Positions 48,952 through 57,775 of a stretch of DNA of 64,000 nt are shown here, one piece after another (within the stretch, counting starts at the first letter, position 1; each line of letters opens with the position of its first letter). Position numbers and translations under genes: made by a program. The DNA is from Chersky-840 sp036511675. GTDB taxonomy: Bacteria > Actinomycetota > Acidimicrobiia > Acidimicrobiales > UBA8190. Below the pieces are notes generated by a model. It had not been told where the DNA came from. It ran no database searches and saw only the letters and a list, made by a program, of their open reading frames with translations. The stretch is taken from assembly GCA_036511675.1 (NCBI GenBank), contig DATCBU010000095.1, positions 19,315 to 83,314 on the forward strand. Direction: 5' to 3'.

Positions 48952-50376
48952 ATGCTGTTCCCCACGATCGACTTCGCAATCTTCTTCGCCGTGGTCTTCA
49001 CGGCGAACTGGCTGCTGAACCCGTATCCGCGTGTGTGGAAGCTGGCCATGATCGCCGCGAGCTACGTCTTCTACAGCTGGTGGGACTGGCGCTTCGTGTT
49101 CCTGTTGGCCGCCGTCACTGTCACCGCGCACGTCGGGGCCACCGCCGTGCACCATTTCGAAGACCCGCGTCACCGGCGCTTCGCCCTGGTGAGCAGCGTC
49201 GCCGCCCTGCTCGGGATTCTGGGATGGTTCAAGTACTACGGCTTCGTGGCCGTCAACGTCGACAATCTCTTCCATACCTTGGGCACCGGAAGGCTTCTCC
49301 CCCTGCTCGAGGTGACGCTGCCCGTGGGTGTGTCGTTCTTCACCTTCATGGCGCTCAGCTACGTCATCGACGTGTACCGCCGCCAACTCGAGCCCGCTCG
49401 TGCCGTCGACCTGGCGGTCTACCTGTCCTTCTTCCCGCACCTCATCGCCGGCCCCATCGTGCGGGGCGAGGAGTTGCTCCCTCAGATCCGGCGCCGGCGC
49501 GACCCGGCCCGGATCGACTTCGGGCGCGCTGCGTGGTTGGTGGCGGGGGGCCTGTTCAAGAAGGTCGTCATCTCCTCGTATGTCGACTCGGCCATCGTGA
49601 CCCCGGTGTTCTCGGCGCCGCACCAACACTCGGCGCTCGAGATCCTGTTCGCGATCTACGGCTTCGCCGTGCAGATCTACGCGGACTTCAGCGGGTACAC
49701 CGACATCGCCATCGGACTGGCCATGTTCCTCGGCTTCCGGTTCCCCGACAACTTCGACGCGCCCTACACGGCGCGCAACCTCCAGGACTTCTGGCGGCGG
49801 TGGCACATGACCCTGTCCCGCTGGTTGCGCGACTACCTCTACATCCCCCTGGGAGGAGGTCGGGGCTCGCGCTGGACCGTGGCCCGCAACATCATGATCA
49901 CGATGGTCCTGGGAGGCCTGTGGCACGGGGCGGCGTGGACGTTCGTGGCCTGGGGCACGATCCACGGCTCGGGGCAGGTGGTGGGGCATCTGCGCCGGTC
50001 CAACCGGGTTGCCGCCGGTCTCGACCCCCTGCCCGACGGCAGGGTCCGGGTCTGGGTGCAGCGCGTCGTGACCTTCCACATCGTGTGTCTGGGCTGGGTG
50101 TTCTTCCGGGCTGACTCGTTCTCGACGGCGGTCACCTTGCTCGGCCGGCTGTTCAGCGCCTGGGGTCGCGCTCCGCTCGTGACGCCCCTGGTCGTGATCA
50201 CCGTGGTGGGCGCGGTGGCCTTGCAGTACCTCCCCCCGGCCCTCGGCGGCCGTGCCCAGCGAGAGTTCGCCGGTCAGCCCTGGGTGGTGCAAGGGGCCAT
50301 ACTGGGGGTTGTTCTTCTGGCCATCACGACGCTCGGGCCACAGGGTGTCGCGCCGTTCATCTACTACAGGTTCTGA
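48952..50376 (+). CDS. MBOAT-family O-acyltransferase (AlgI-like)
   Basis: A 474-residue polytopic membrane protein with about 11 helices. The MBOAT hallmark residues are present: the invariant His in MVLGGLWHGAAWTFVAWG (about residue 325), plus YADFSGYTDIAIGLAMFLGF and FWRRWHMTLSRWLRDYLYIPLGG. AlgI/DltB-type MBOATs pass acetyl groups across the membrane for O-acetylation of extracellular polymers. The SGNH-type protein encoded next is a natural partner. The start is ATG 48952. A TAGCCT hexamer at 48879-48884 could be the -10, giving a leader of about 60 nt. Confidence 0.92.
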   Translation: MLFPTIDFAIFFAVVFTANWLLNPYPRVWKLAMIAASYVFYSWWDWRFVFLLAAVTVTAHVGATAVHHFEDPRHRRFALVSSVAALLGILGWFKYYGFVAVNVDNLFHTLGTGRLLPLLEVTLPVGVSFFTFMALSYVIDVYRRQLEPARAVDLAVYLSFFPHLIAGPIVRGEELLPQIRRRRDPARIDFGRAAWLVAGGLFKKVVISSYVDSAIVTPVFSAPHQHSALEILFAIYGFAVQIYADFSGYTDIAIGLAMFLGFRFPDNFDAPYTARNLQDFWRRWHMTLSRWLRDYLYIPLGGGRGSRWTVARNIMITMVLGGLWHGAAWTFVAWGTIHGSGQVVGHLRRSNRVAAGLDPLPDGRVRVWVQRVVTFHIVCLGWVFFRADSFSTAVTLLGRLFSAWGRAPLVTPLVVITVVGAVALQYLPPALGGRAQREFAGQPWVVQGAILGVVLLAITTLGPQGVAPFIYYRF

Positions 50377-50455
50377 GGCCGGTCCCGAGGGTTCGGCGTT
50401 CGTCTCGTGGTTCCCCGGGGGCGGTTCCGAGCATGCACGTGCACACGCGGACCAC

Positions 50456-51685
50456 ATGACCGACATCCACTCCGACCACTCGAGCCCGTCGTGGAGCGAG
50501 ACACAGCCGCCCGTGGTGACCGAGGTACGGCGGGGGCGACATCTCCCCCGCAACGGCCGCCAGGCTCGTGTCAACGCCACACGGTCCATCGTGCGTGTTC
50601 ACCATGTGGAGGCGCCGCCGGAGCACCCGGTCCCCGGTCGGGTGCACGTCAACTGGCGTCACGCCCTGGCGGCGGGCCTGGTGTGTTTCGTGGTGTGGCT
50701 CGTCCTGGACGGCCCCACGCTGCTGCGCTCGGCCCAGGATGCCCCGCTCGGCGTGCGCCGGAGTGTCGCCATCGCCGTGCTCCGCCCCGTGGCCGCCGTC
50801 TCGGACGCCGTCGGGCTGTCCCACGTCGTGGGGGGCGCGGACCGCGTGATCGGGCACACGGGCACGACCGGGACCGGCGTCCTCCAGGTCGAAGGGCCAC
50901 CCGCCCGCCACCACACGGTGGTGCCACCGCTCCGGAGCACCACCACGCTTCCCCTGGCGACATCGTCGTCCTCGCCGGCCCCGGCATCGACGTCGACGAC
51001 CGTGGTCACCGCGCCCGATGGCCTGGTGCCCTTGGCGGCGCCGACACAGTCGGCGCCGCTGCGGTTGCTGGTGGTCGGCGACTCGCTGGGGATCGACTTC
51101 GGCCAGCCCCTCGTGAACGACCTGGCCTCCACCGATGTCGTGAGCGCGGTGCTCGACGGCCACATCGACACCGGTCTGGCCCGCCCCGACTACTTCGATT
51201 GGCAATCCGAGCTCCAGCACGACATCACCAGCTATCAGCCGCAAGCCGTGGTGGTATTCATCGGCGCCAACGATCCCCAGACCTTCCTGGACGGCTCCAC
51301 CTCGGTCCACTACGGCACCCCGGCCTGGAACGCCGACTACGCCACACGCGTCAGCGCCTTCATGGGAGAGGCGGTGAGCTCGGGGGCCCGGGTCCTGTGG
51401 ATCGGGATGCCCCCCATGGCCGATCCCGGTCTCAACGCCAAGATGGAGACGCTCAACGCCATCGACCGCACTCAGGCGGCGCAGCACAAGGGTGTGACCT
51501 ACTTCGCGTCGTGGCCCGTGCTCTCCACCCCCCAGGGAAACTATGCCCCCTTCCTCCCCGACGCCTCGGGCAACGAGATCCAGGTCCGGGACCCCGACGG
51601 CACCCACATCGCCCAGCCCGGCGCGCAGCGTCTGTCGCTGGCCGCCATCGCCTTCATGGGACAGCAGTGGGGACTCGTCCTGTAG
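50456..51685 (+). CDS. DUF459/SGNH-hydrolase-like membrane-anchored protein
   Basis: A 409-residue protein with a cytosolic tail of about 65 residues, one helix (HALAAGLVCFVVWLVL, about 64-80), a Thr/Ser/Pro-rich stalk (about 155-195) and an external SGNH-like domain. The SGNH blocks are LLVVGDSLGIDFG (Ser), VVVFIGANDPQ (Asn) and DPDGTHIAQPGAQ (Asp/His). Such proteins act with MBOAT partners in acetylating or deacetylating cell-surface glycans. The ATG 50456 was chosen as the first good start behind the MBOAT gene; upstream in-frame starts exist. Confidence 0.82.
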   Translation: MTDIHSDHSSPSWSETQPPVVTEVRRGRHLPRNGRQARVNATRSIVRVHHVEAPPEHPVPGRVHVNWRHALAAGLVCFVVWLVLDGPTLLRSAQDAPLGVRRSVAIAVLRPVAAVSDAVGLSHVVGGADRVIGHTGTTGTGVLQVEGPPARHHTVVPPLRSTTTLPLATSSSSPAPASTSTTVVTAPDGLVPLAAPTQSAPLRLLVVGDSLGIDFGQPLVNDLASTDVVSAVLDGHIDTGLARPDYFDWQSELQHDITSYQPQAVVVFIGANDPQTFLDGSTSVHYGTPAWNADYATRVSAFMGEAVSSGARVLWIGMPPMADPGLNAKMETLNAIDRTQAAQHKGVTYFASWPVLSTPQGNYAPFLPDASGNEIQVRDPDGTHIAQPGAQRLSLAAIAFMGQQWGLVL

Positions 51686-51696
51686 GGACCAGGTCC

Positions 51697-52203
51697 GTGT
51701 GGGTGCTGCGTCACGCCAAGGCGGCATCACAGGGACCCGACGACCACAGCCGGCCGCTCACGGCGCGCGGGAGACGCCAGGCCGCCGACGTCGGGTCGTA
51801 CCTGGCGAGCGATCCCCTCGCTGCGACGCCGGTCCCCGAGCTCGTGTTGTCGTCCTCGGCGCGCCGCGCCGTGCAGACGGCGGAGCTCGTGGTGGCCGCG
51901 CTCGAACCTGGCATCGAGCTCGTGGTCGAGAGCGCGCTGTATGACGCCGACCCCGACGATGTGGTCGAGGTCATCCGTGCCTTCGGCGGCGACGCACCGT
52001 CGGTCCTCGTGGTGGGGCACAACCCCACGATGCAGGAGCTCGCCGTGCTCCTCGTCGACGCCGAGCACGGCGACGGGCGTCCCCGGCTCGAACGGCGGTT
52101 CCCGACCGCGGCGTTGGCGGTGACGGGGGTGCGCGCCGACTCGTGGGCGCGTTTGATCTTGGGGACCGGCTCGCTGCTGGCGCTGCGGACGCCCGATCCC
52201 TGA
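51697..52203 (+). CDS. SixA-like histidine phosphatase
   Basis: A 168-residue protein of the RHG (histidine phosphatase) superfamily. The catalytic pattern is VLRHAKAAS at the N terminus (SixA uses RHG/RHA), with the second Arg in LSSSARRAVQTAELV and the second His in VLVVGHNPTMQELA. SixA removes phosphate from phosphohistidine proteins; small-molecule substrates are equally possible. The start GTG 51697 has AGGGACCAGG upstream and follows the SGNH-like gene by 11 nt, so it is probably co-transcribed. Confidence 0.88.
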   Translation: MWVLRHAKAASQGPDDHSRPLTARGRRQAADVGSYLASDPLAATPVPELVLSSSARRAVQTAELVVAALEPGIELVVESALYDADPDDVVEVIRAFGGDAPSVLVVGHNPTMQELAVLLVDAEHGDGRPRLERRFPTAALAVTGVRADSWARLILGTGSLLALRTPDP

Positions 52204-52215
52204 GCTTCAGGAAGA

Positions 52216-52221
52216 TACGTT
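52216..52221 (+). promoter_or_regulatory. -10 hexamer TACGTT for the lipoprotein gene
   Basis: TACGTT lies 6 nt before ATG 52228, leaderless geometry. It favours this ATG over an in-frame GTG at 52222. Confidence 0.5.
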
Positions 52222-52227
52222 GTGGAC

Positions 52228-52674
52228 ATGGACCGGTGGCGCGCCACGGGACGGGTCGGCGCGGTGCTGTCGGGTCTGGTCCTCCTGGCCGCGTGCGGAG
52301 CGTCTGGTGCTCCGGGGGCCCTGCCTCTCGGGCGCCTCACCGGCACCTTCTCGGCCGGCCAGGGCTTCGGCCGGGTCGAGCCGTCGAGGATCTTCAACGG
52401 CGGCGACCCTACCGGGCTCGTCAGCCACATCGCCTGGACATCATGGGGTGGCGCCACCGCGGTGGGGACCGGGATCAGTGACTATGTCGGGCCGGACCAG
52501 ACCGTCGCCGGCGGGACCGAGGAGCCCGTGACCGTGGTCGCCTTCGGCGTGGGAACGTGCGGGGACAGACGCATGTACCGGGCCGTCGAGTGGTACTTCC
52601 CCCACCATGGCATGACCTTCGACCTCCACCACTACGAAGACATCTGCACCGGGACCTACGTCCTGAGCCCGTGA
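52228..52674 (+). CDS. Putative lipoprotein, unknown function
   Basis: A 148-residue secreted protein with a clear lipoprotein signal (AVLSGLVLLAAC, lipobox LAAC at about residues 20-23). The mature domain is beta-rich, contains GGDPTGLVSHIAWTSWGG, which resembles a repeated motif of actinobacterial surface proteins, and a likely disulfide pair (GVGTCGDRRM and YEDICTGTY). I do not recognise a family with known function. The stop overlaps the HemK-like gene by 4 nt. Confidence 0.75.
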   Translation: MDRWRATGRVGAVLSGLVLLAACGASGAPGALPLGRLTGTFSAGQGFGRVEPSRIFNGGDPTGLVSHIAWTSWGGATAVGTGISDYVGPDQTVAGGTEEPVTVVAFGVGTCGDRRMYRAVEWYFPHHGMTFDLHHYEDICTGTYVLSP

Positions 52675-53480
52675 CCGGACCGGTGTCGCCTCTCCCTGAG
52701 CCCGCGTCGCCCCGTCGTCTCGACGTCGCGCTGGTGACGCAGACGCTTGGCGCGGCGGGTTGCATCGCCGCATCGGAAGAAGCCGCCGAGCTCGTCCTGG
52801 CGGCGCGCGGTGACCCGGCCGTGCTCGACGCCCTGGTGTCTCGGCGTACCCGGGGCGAGCCACTGGCGTGGCTGACGGGGTCGATCACCTTCTGCGGTGT
52901 CGAGCTGTCGGTGGCACCGGGCGTGTACGTGCCGAGATGGCACACCGAGCCCTTGGCCCGCCGGGCCGTGACGCTCCTCCCCGCCGGGGGCGTGGCCGTC
53001 GACCTGTGCACCGGCGCCGGTGCCATTGCGGTCGTGCTGGGAGCGGCGGTGCCCGGCGCCCGGGTGCTGGGCACCGAGCTCGACCCCAGGGCGGCACGAT
53101 GCGCCCGGAGCAACGGCGTGGAGGTCTTCGAGGGCTCGCTCGATGATCCGATCCCGCCCGAACTCGCACTCCGGGTCGACGTCATCACCGCCGTGGTGCC
53201 GTACGTGCCCACCGGTGCTCTGCGCCTGCTCCCGCGCGACGTCCAGGCCTTCGAGCCCCGGATGGCGCTCGACGGCGGGATCGAGGGCACCGACATCCTG
53301 TCCGAGGTCGTGCGCAGGAGCCCGCGTTGGCTGTGCCGGGGTGGCTGGCTGCTGCTCGAGCTCGGTGGTGACCAGGCGCCACCGGTGCGGCAGCTGCTTC
53401 ACCGGTGCGGGTTCGGGGAGGTCGAGGTCATGGCGGACGAGGACGGGGACCCCCGTGCCGTCTGCGCCCGTCTGGCGTAG
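52671..53480 (+). CDS. HemK/PrmC-like methyltransferase with altered NPPY motif
   Basis: A 269-residue protein of the PrmC/HemK type (glutamine N5-methyltransferase of release factors). The N-terminal helical bundle and RTRGEPLAWLTGSITFCGVELSVAPGVYVPRWHTEPLARRA are typical, as is the SAM site AVDLCTGAGAIAVVLGA. The catalytic NPPY, which binds the target glutamine, is replaced by VVPY (TAVVPYVPTGAL), so the Asn is missing. A paralogue with a changed substrate or no activity is likely. GTG 52671 overlaps the lipoprotein stop. Confidence 0.82.
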   Translation: MTGPVSPLPEPASPRRLDVALVTQTLGAAGCIAASEEAAELVLAARGDPAVLDALVSRRTRGEPLAWLTGSITFCGVELSVAPGVYVPRWHTEPLARRAVTLLPAGGVAVDLCTGAGAIAVVLGAAVPGARVLGTELDPRAARCARSNGVEVFEGSLDDPIPPELALRVDVITAVVPYVPTGALRLLPRDVQAFEPRMALDGGIEGTDILSEVVRRSPRWLCRGGWLLLELGGDQAPPVRQLLHRCGFGEVEVMADEDGDPRAVCARLA

Positions 53481-53540
53481 ACCGCAGCGCCCGACGGCCG
53501 AACCTGTCAACGGTCTCGGGTCCCCGGACGTGAGTTCAGT

Positions 53541-54767
53541 GTGGACCCGCGCCGCCTCGCGCTGACCGGTGGTGTGGCGCTGCTCCTGGTCGCGGCACCC
53601 GGTTGCGGCGGTGATGGCAGTCGCGGCGCCCCCTCCACCGTCGTCCGCACCACGACCCCCGTCCCGGTCGCCACGTCGACGACACCTCCTGCCTCGACGA
53701 CCATTCCCGCGGTAACAGGAGGATCGCTCCAACAATTCACCCCGGCCACGGCGAGCACGTGGTGGGCCGTCGTCCAAGGCGATGCGGTGGGAAGCGTGGT
53801 CGTGCGCACGCTCGACAGCGGGCAGCACTGGCAGGACGTGACCCCGGTGGCAGGGTCGATCGCGTCGGGCACCTTCCTGAACGCCGACATCGGCTGGGTC
53901 GTCGGATACGTCACCGAGGGGGCGTCGGACCCGCTTCCGGCCGAACCGCTCCACCGCACACTCGACGGCGGTCGGGCGTGGCAGCAGTTGGCCACGGTTC
54001 CCAACGGATGTGCGCTCGACTTCGTCGACCCCCTTCACGGCTGGTGCGACGTGATCGGGGCCGCGGCCGGATCGGAGTCGGTGAGTCTCACCCGCACCGT
54101 CGACGGGGGGTCCACCTGGTCCCTGGTCTCGCGGACCGGGGTCGACCCCGAGGGTTCCACGCCGGGGGCGCTGCCCTTCGGATGCGACAAGGCGATCGCC
54201 TTCACCTCACCCGCCGTGGGCTGGGCGGCCGGCTACTGCAGCGGCGGTCCGGCGCACCTCTACACGACGCTCGACAGCGGTCGCACCTGGGAGCTGCTCC
54301 CGCCGGTGCCGGTGCCGACCGGAGCGCCGGTTCCCGAAGGTGAGGGCTTGACGACGCCGGTCGTCGCCGGCGCCGAGGTGGCGTTGGCCGTGGAGATCGG
54401 CGGGCGTCCCGGTGCCACGGCCATCGACGTGAGCCCCGACGGAGGGATGACATGGCGGACGCAGTGGGTACCCGGGGCGCCTCAGAGCTGGAGCGTGGAC
54501 CTCGTCGATCCGACGCACTGGCGACTCACCGACGGCACGGTGCTGCTGGCGACCGACGATGCCGGTGCGCATTGGAGGCGTTGGACACCGTCGATCGCCC
54601 TCCAGGGAACCCTCGACACCGACTCGACCCTTGATTTCCTCTCCCCGCTCGTGGGGTGGGCCGTCCCGTCGGTGAACGGGGGAACGCTGTGGTGGACCGT
54701 CGACGGCGGCAGCAGCTGGACGGCGGTCCGGATCGTGGCGGGGCCATACCAACTGCCCGCGCCCTGA
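53541..54767 (+). CDS. Secreted Asp-box beta-propeller lipoprotein (Ycf48-like)
   Basis: A 408-residue protein with a lipoprotein signal (GGVALLLVAAPGC), a Thr/Pro-rich spacer and a propeller domain. About seven Asp-box motifs (S/T-x-D-x-G-x-x-W) are visible: TLDSGQHW, TLDGGRAW, TVDGGSTW, TLDSGRTW, SPDGGMTW, TDDAGAHW and TVDGGSSW. The fold is shared with sialidases and the photosystem assembly factor Ycf48; no catalytic residues point to a sialidase. It is probably an extracellular binding protein. The start is GTG 53541. Confidence 0.78.
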   Translation: MDPRRLALTGGVALLLVAAPGCGGDGSRGAPSTVVRTTTPVPVATSTTPPASTTIPAVTGGSLQQFTPATASTWWAVVQGDAVGSVVVRTLDSGQHWQDVTPVAGSIASGTFLNADIGWVVGYVTEGASDPLPAEPLHRTLDGGRAWQQLATVPNGCALDFVDPLHGWCDVIGAAAGSESVSLTRTVDGGSTWSLVSRTGVDPEGSTPGALPFGCDKAIAFTSPAVGWAAGYCSGGPAHLYTTLDSGRTWELLPPVPVPTGAPVPEGEGLTTPVVAGAEVALAVEIGGRPGATAIDVSPDGGMTWRTQWVPGAPQSWSVDLVDPTHWRLTDGTVLLATDDAGAHWRRWTPSIALQGTLDTDSTLDFLSPLVGWAVPSVNGGTLWWTVDGGSSWTAVRIVAGPYQLPAP

Positions 54768-54782
54768 CCGGACGGGCCGCCC

Positions 54783-55829
54783 TCAGGTGCCGGCGGTTCG
54801 GGCGAACTGGACGATGCTGCCAGCGGTGTCCCGACTGATGTCGGGGCACACCAGGGGGAACATCTCGGTCCCGTGGATCGTGCCCATCACCTGGCGACAG
54901 CGTGCCTCGACACCGGCTCTCAGCAACAGACGGTAGAAGTTGATGCCCTCGTCACGCAGCGGGTCGCACTCGTTGACGCTGATCATGGTGGGCACGAGGC
55001 CATCCACGTCGTCCTCAGTGGCGAAGCCCGGCCACGCCAGCGGGTTCCGCGCCTCCACCTGTTCGCTCCCGTAGCTCATGGCGCCGCGGTTGTTGTGCAG
55101 GTCGAGGAGGATGCCGTTGTTCTCGATCGACGACGGGCTCTCGGGCGACGGCCAGGTGCCGGCGATGTACGGGCACAGCGCGTACAGCCCGCTAATCAGA
55201 CCGAGGTCCCCGTCGCGTTTGAGGCGGAGCCCGGTGGCGAGGGTCAGGTTGCCCCCACCGCTCTCCCCGGCGACGATGATCCGATCGGGATCGACGCCCA
55301 GCTCGGCGTGGTTGGCCGCTACCCACTTGACGCCCGACACACAGTCATGCAATCCGGCCGGGTACGGGGCCACCTCGCCGCTCGACGACGGGAGGATGGA
55401 GTTGCGGAAGTCGACCATGGCGACGGCCACCCCGTGGGCGGCGATGATCCGTCCCCACGCCCGGTAGTTCCCGTCGTAGCACGACATCGTGGCCATCCCG
55501 CCCCCGTGGATGTAGTACACGCACGGCACCACGTCGTCGCTCTCGGGACGGATGAATCGGATATTGATCTTGTTCCCGTCCGGGGTGGACACCACGATGT
55601 GCTCGGTGACCGTCAAGCCCTTCGAGGACGCAATCTCCTCGGTGTCGGCCATGCCCAGGAAGGCGGTGACGAGGCTTCGGATGCCGATGGCCTCTTCGGT
55701 GTTGGCCTCCTCGATCATCTGCTCGCGACTGGCGGCGTCACCCAAGGGAGCACCCAAGTCGAACTGCCCGAACATGGCCTTGAGGCGCGGATCGATCCTC
55801 GGATCCGTCATGATCCTGGTGCTTGCCAT
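54783..55829 (-). CDS. Alpha/beta hydrolase, hormone-sensitive-lipase family
   Basis: A 348-residue esterase of the HSL/GDXG type. The oxyanion motif is YYIHGGGMATMS, the nucleophile elbow GESGGGN, the acid lies in VNECDPLRDEG and the His in GTIHGTEMFP. It hydrolyses short or medium acyl esters. There is no signal peptide, so it is cytosolic. The start ATG 55829 is used; an in-frame ATG at 55811 is also possible. It converges with the Asp-box gene. Confidence 0.88.
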   Translation of the reverse strand: MASTRIMTDPRIDPRLKAMFGQFDLGAPLGDAASREQMIEEANTEEAIGIRSLVTAFLGMADTEEIASSKGLTVTEHIVVSTPDGNKINIRFIRPESDDVVPCVYYIHGGGMATMSCYDGNYRAWGRIIAAHGVAVAMVDFRNSILPSSSGEVAPYPAGLHDCVSGVKWVAANHAELGVDPDRIIVAGESGGGNLTLATGLRLKRDGDLGLISGLYALCPYIAGTWPSPESPSSIENNGILLDLHNNRGAMSYGSEQVEARNPLAWPGFATEDDVDGLVPTMISVNECDPLRDEGINFYRLLLRAGVEARCRQVMGTIHGTEMFPLVCPDISRDTAGSIVQFARTAGT

Positions 55830-56011
55830 GTCACCCCCCGTTTGAGCTGTGCCAGACCCTAACCCGGCCGCCGCACCTGCTCGCTGACATCGTGGGCCCC
55901 GTGGGTGCTAGCACGAGGGCGCGGCACGGGCTGACCACCTTGGCTCGTCGGGAAGGCCGGGTCACACTGCTCAGGGGACCGGACGCGGGACGGGCCAGGA
56001 CTGGGGTCGCT

Positions 56012-57307
56012 ATGAGAGACGCAGAGTCACGTCGCTTCTTGATGTCGACGTGGGAGGGCGGAGGAAACGTCACCCCGGAACTCGGCATCGCCCGACGGCT
56101 GATCGCCCGCGGCCACCAGGTTCACGTCCTCGCCGATCCGACCATCAGAGACGGTGCCGAGGCGGCCGGCTGCACGTTCTCGCCCTGGCGGCGCGCGCCG
56201 CATCACCGGACACTCGATCCCTCCGAGGATCTCCTCAAGGACTGGGAGGCGGCGAACCCCCTCGTCATGTTGAAGCGGGTCCGCGACCGGTTCATCGCCG
56301 GGCCCGCCGCCGAGTTCGCTGCCGACACCGCCGAGGCCATCGAGCACTTCCAACCCCACGTGGTGGTCCCCGACGCCTTTCTCTTCGGCTCGATCATCGC
56401 CGCCCAGGCCGCGGCGGTGCCCGTGGCGTTGGTGGTGACCAACATCTGGATCATGCCGACCCCTGGGACCCCGACCATCGGGCCCGGCTTCGCCCTGGCC
56501 AAGACGGTGCTGGGACGCACCCGGGATGCGGCCATACGAGGGGTGGTCAACCGTCTGTTTCGCGCCGGTCTCCCCGCCATCAACAGGGCGCGTGCTGCCC
56601 ACGGGCTCGACCCGCTGTCCTCGTTCTATGCCCAGGCGCTCGCGGCCGACCTGATCGTGGTGCTCACCAGTCCCGTCTTCGACTACGCGTCTCGGTCCGT
56701 GCCCGACAACGTCCGCTACGTGGGCCCCATCCTCGACGACCCGAACTGGGTGGAGCCGTGGGTCTCCCCCTGGTCCGCGCCCAGTGAGCTCCCTCTCGTC
56801 CTGGTCGGCTTCAGTTCCACGTACCAGAACCAGGGCCCGGTCCTGCGCCGCGTCGTCGAAGCCCTCTCCGCCCTGCCGGTGCGCGCCATCGTCACGGTGG
56901 GCCAGGTGCTCGACGGCGCCGAGGTGGGCGGGGCGCACAATGTGGCGGTGGTCACCTCGGCCCCGCACTCCCGGATCCTGGCGGACGCATCACTGGTGGT
57001 GTCGCACTGTGGGCACGGCACGACGATGAAGACCCTGGCCGCCGGTGTGCCCATGGTGTGCATCCCCATGGGGCGGGACCAGAACGACACCGCGGCCCGC
57101 GTGGTGCACCACGGAGCGGGTCTCCGCCTCTCGCCCAAGGCTTCAGTGGCCGCCATCCGCAAGACGGTGCAGCGTGTGCTCGAGGACGATGCGTTCCGGG
57201 CCAACGCCTCGCGCCTGGCGTCGTCCATCACCGATCGTCGGCTGACCGCCGACGTCGTGGCAGAGCTGGAGTCCTTAGCGGCCGGTCCCGACGGCCCTCG
57301 GGCCTGA
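56012..57307 (+). CDS. UGT/MGT-like glycosyltransferase (GT1)
   Basis: A 431-residue GT-B enzyme of family 1. The N-terminal half begins FLMSTWEGGGNVTPELGIARRLIARGHQVHVLADP, with acceptor-site residues. The C-terminal donor half has VGFSSTYQNQGPVLRRVVEAL and the UGT signature region VVSHCGHGTTMKTLAAGVPMVCIPMGRDQNDTAARV. Such enzymes glycosylate small lipophilic acceptors such as antibiotics, sterols or glycolipid precursors. The start is ATG 56012. The frame runs open further upstream, without protein-like sequence. Confidence 0.87.
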   Translation: MRDAESRRFLMSTWEGGGNVTPELGIARRLIARGHQVHVLADPTIRDGAEAAGCTFSPWRRAPHHRTLDPSEDLLKDWEAANPLVMLKRVRDRFIAGPAAEFAADTAEAIEHFQPHVVVPDAFLFGSIIAAQAAAVPVALVVTNIWIMPTPGTPTIGPGFALAKTVLGRTRDAAIRGVVNRLFRAGLPAINRARAAHGLDPLSSFYAQALAADLIVVLTSPVFDYASRSVPDNVRYVGPILDDPNWVEPWVSPWSAPSELPLVLVGFSSTYQNQGPVLRRVVEALSALPVRAIVTVGQVLDGAEVGGAHNVAVVTSAPHSRILADASLVVSHCGHGTTMKTLAAGVPMVCIPMGRDQNDTAARVVHHGAGLRLSPKASVAAIRKTVQRVLEDDAFRANASRLASSITDRRLTADVVAELESLAAGPDGPRA

Positions 57308-57362
57308 GCCTGGTCGATCGGGACGGGACGCGGCGGACGGTGATCGGTGGCATCGTGGGGGC

Positions 57363-57746
57363 ATGATCCTGGGCACCCACGCCATGCTCTTCGCCGAAGA
57401 CCCCGACAGGGCCCGAGCCTTCTTCCGCGACGTGCTCGAGATGCCCAATATCGACGCCCACGACGGCTGGCTCATTTTCAAACTGCCGCCCGCTGAGCTC
57501 GGCATCCACCCCGCCGGTGAACCGGGCGACCCGAGCACAGGTCCGACCAGTGGCCATCACGAGCTCTACCTGACGTGCGACGACATCGAGGCCACCGTGG
57601 CCGACCTCACCGTCAAGGGCGTCGAGTTCGCCGGGCCCATCGAGAGCCAGGGTTTCGGTCTTCTCACCCGCCTGCGGGTCCCGGGCGGGGGAGAGCTCGG
57701 CATCTACCAACCGCGCCACGCCACCGCCTACGGGCTCGAGGGCTGA
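57363..57746 (+). CDS. Glyoxalase/VOC-superfamily protein
   Basis: A 127-residue single-module VOC protein. The N-terminal strand ILGTHAMLFAEDPDRARAFFRDVLEMPN has the first metal-ligand position. HHELYLTCDDIEATVADLTVKGVEFAGPIESQGFGLLTRLRVPGGGELGIYQPRH supplies the second betaalphabetabetabeta unit and a final Glu/Tyr. Family members include glyoxalase I, dioxygenases and resistance proteins; the function here is not determined. The start is ATG 57363. It precedes the LLM oxidoreductase gene. Confidence 0.82.
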   Translation: MILGTHAMLFAEDPDRARAFFRDVLEMPNIDAHDGWLIFKLPPAELGIHPAGEPGDPSTGPTSGHHELYLTCDDIEATVADLTVKGVEFAGPIESQGFGLLTRLRVPGGGELGIYQPRHATAYGLEG

Positions 57747-57763
57747 TCGGGGCTTCACGTCAC

Positions 57764-57769
57764 TACGCT
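57764..57769 (+). promoter_or_regulatory. -10 hexamer TACGCT for the LLM oxidoreductase gene
   Basis: TACGCT is 6 nt before the GTG at 57776, the same geometry as at the TetR gene. Confidence 0.45.
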
Positions 57770-57775
57770 CGCGTC

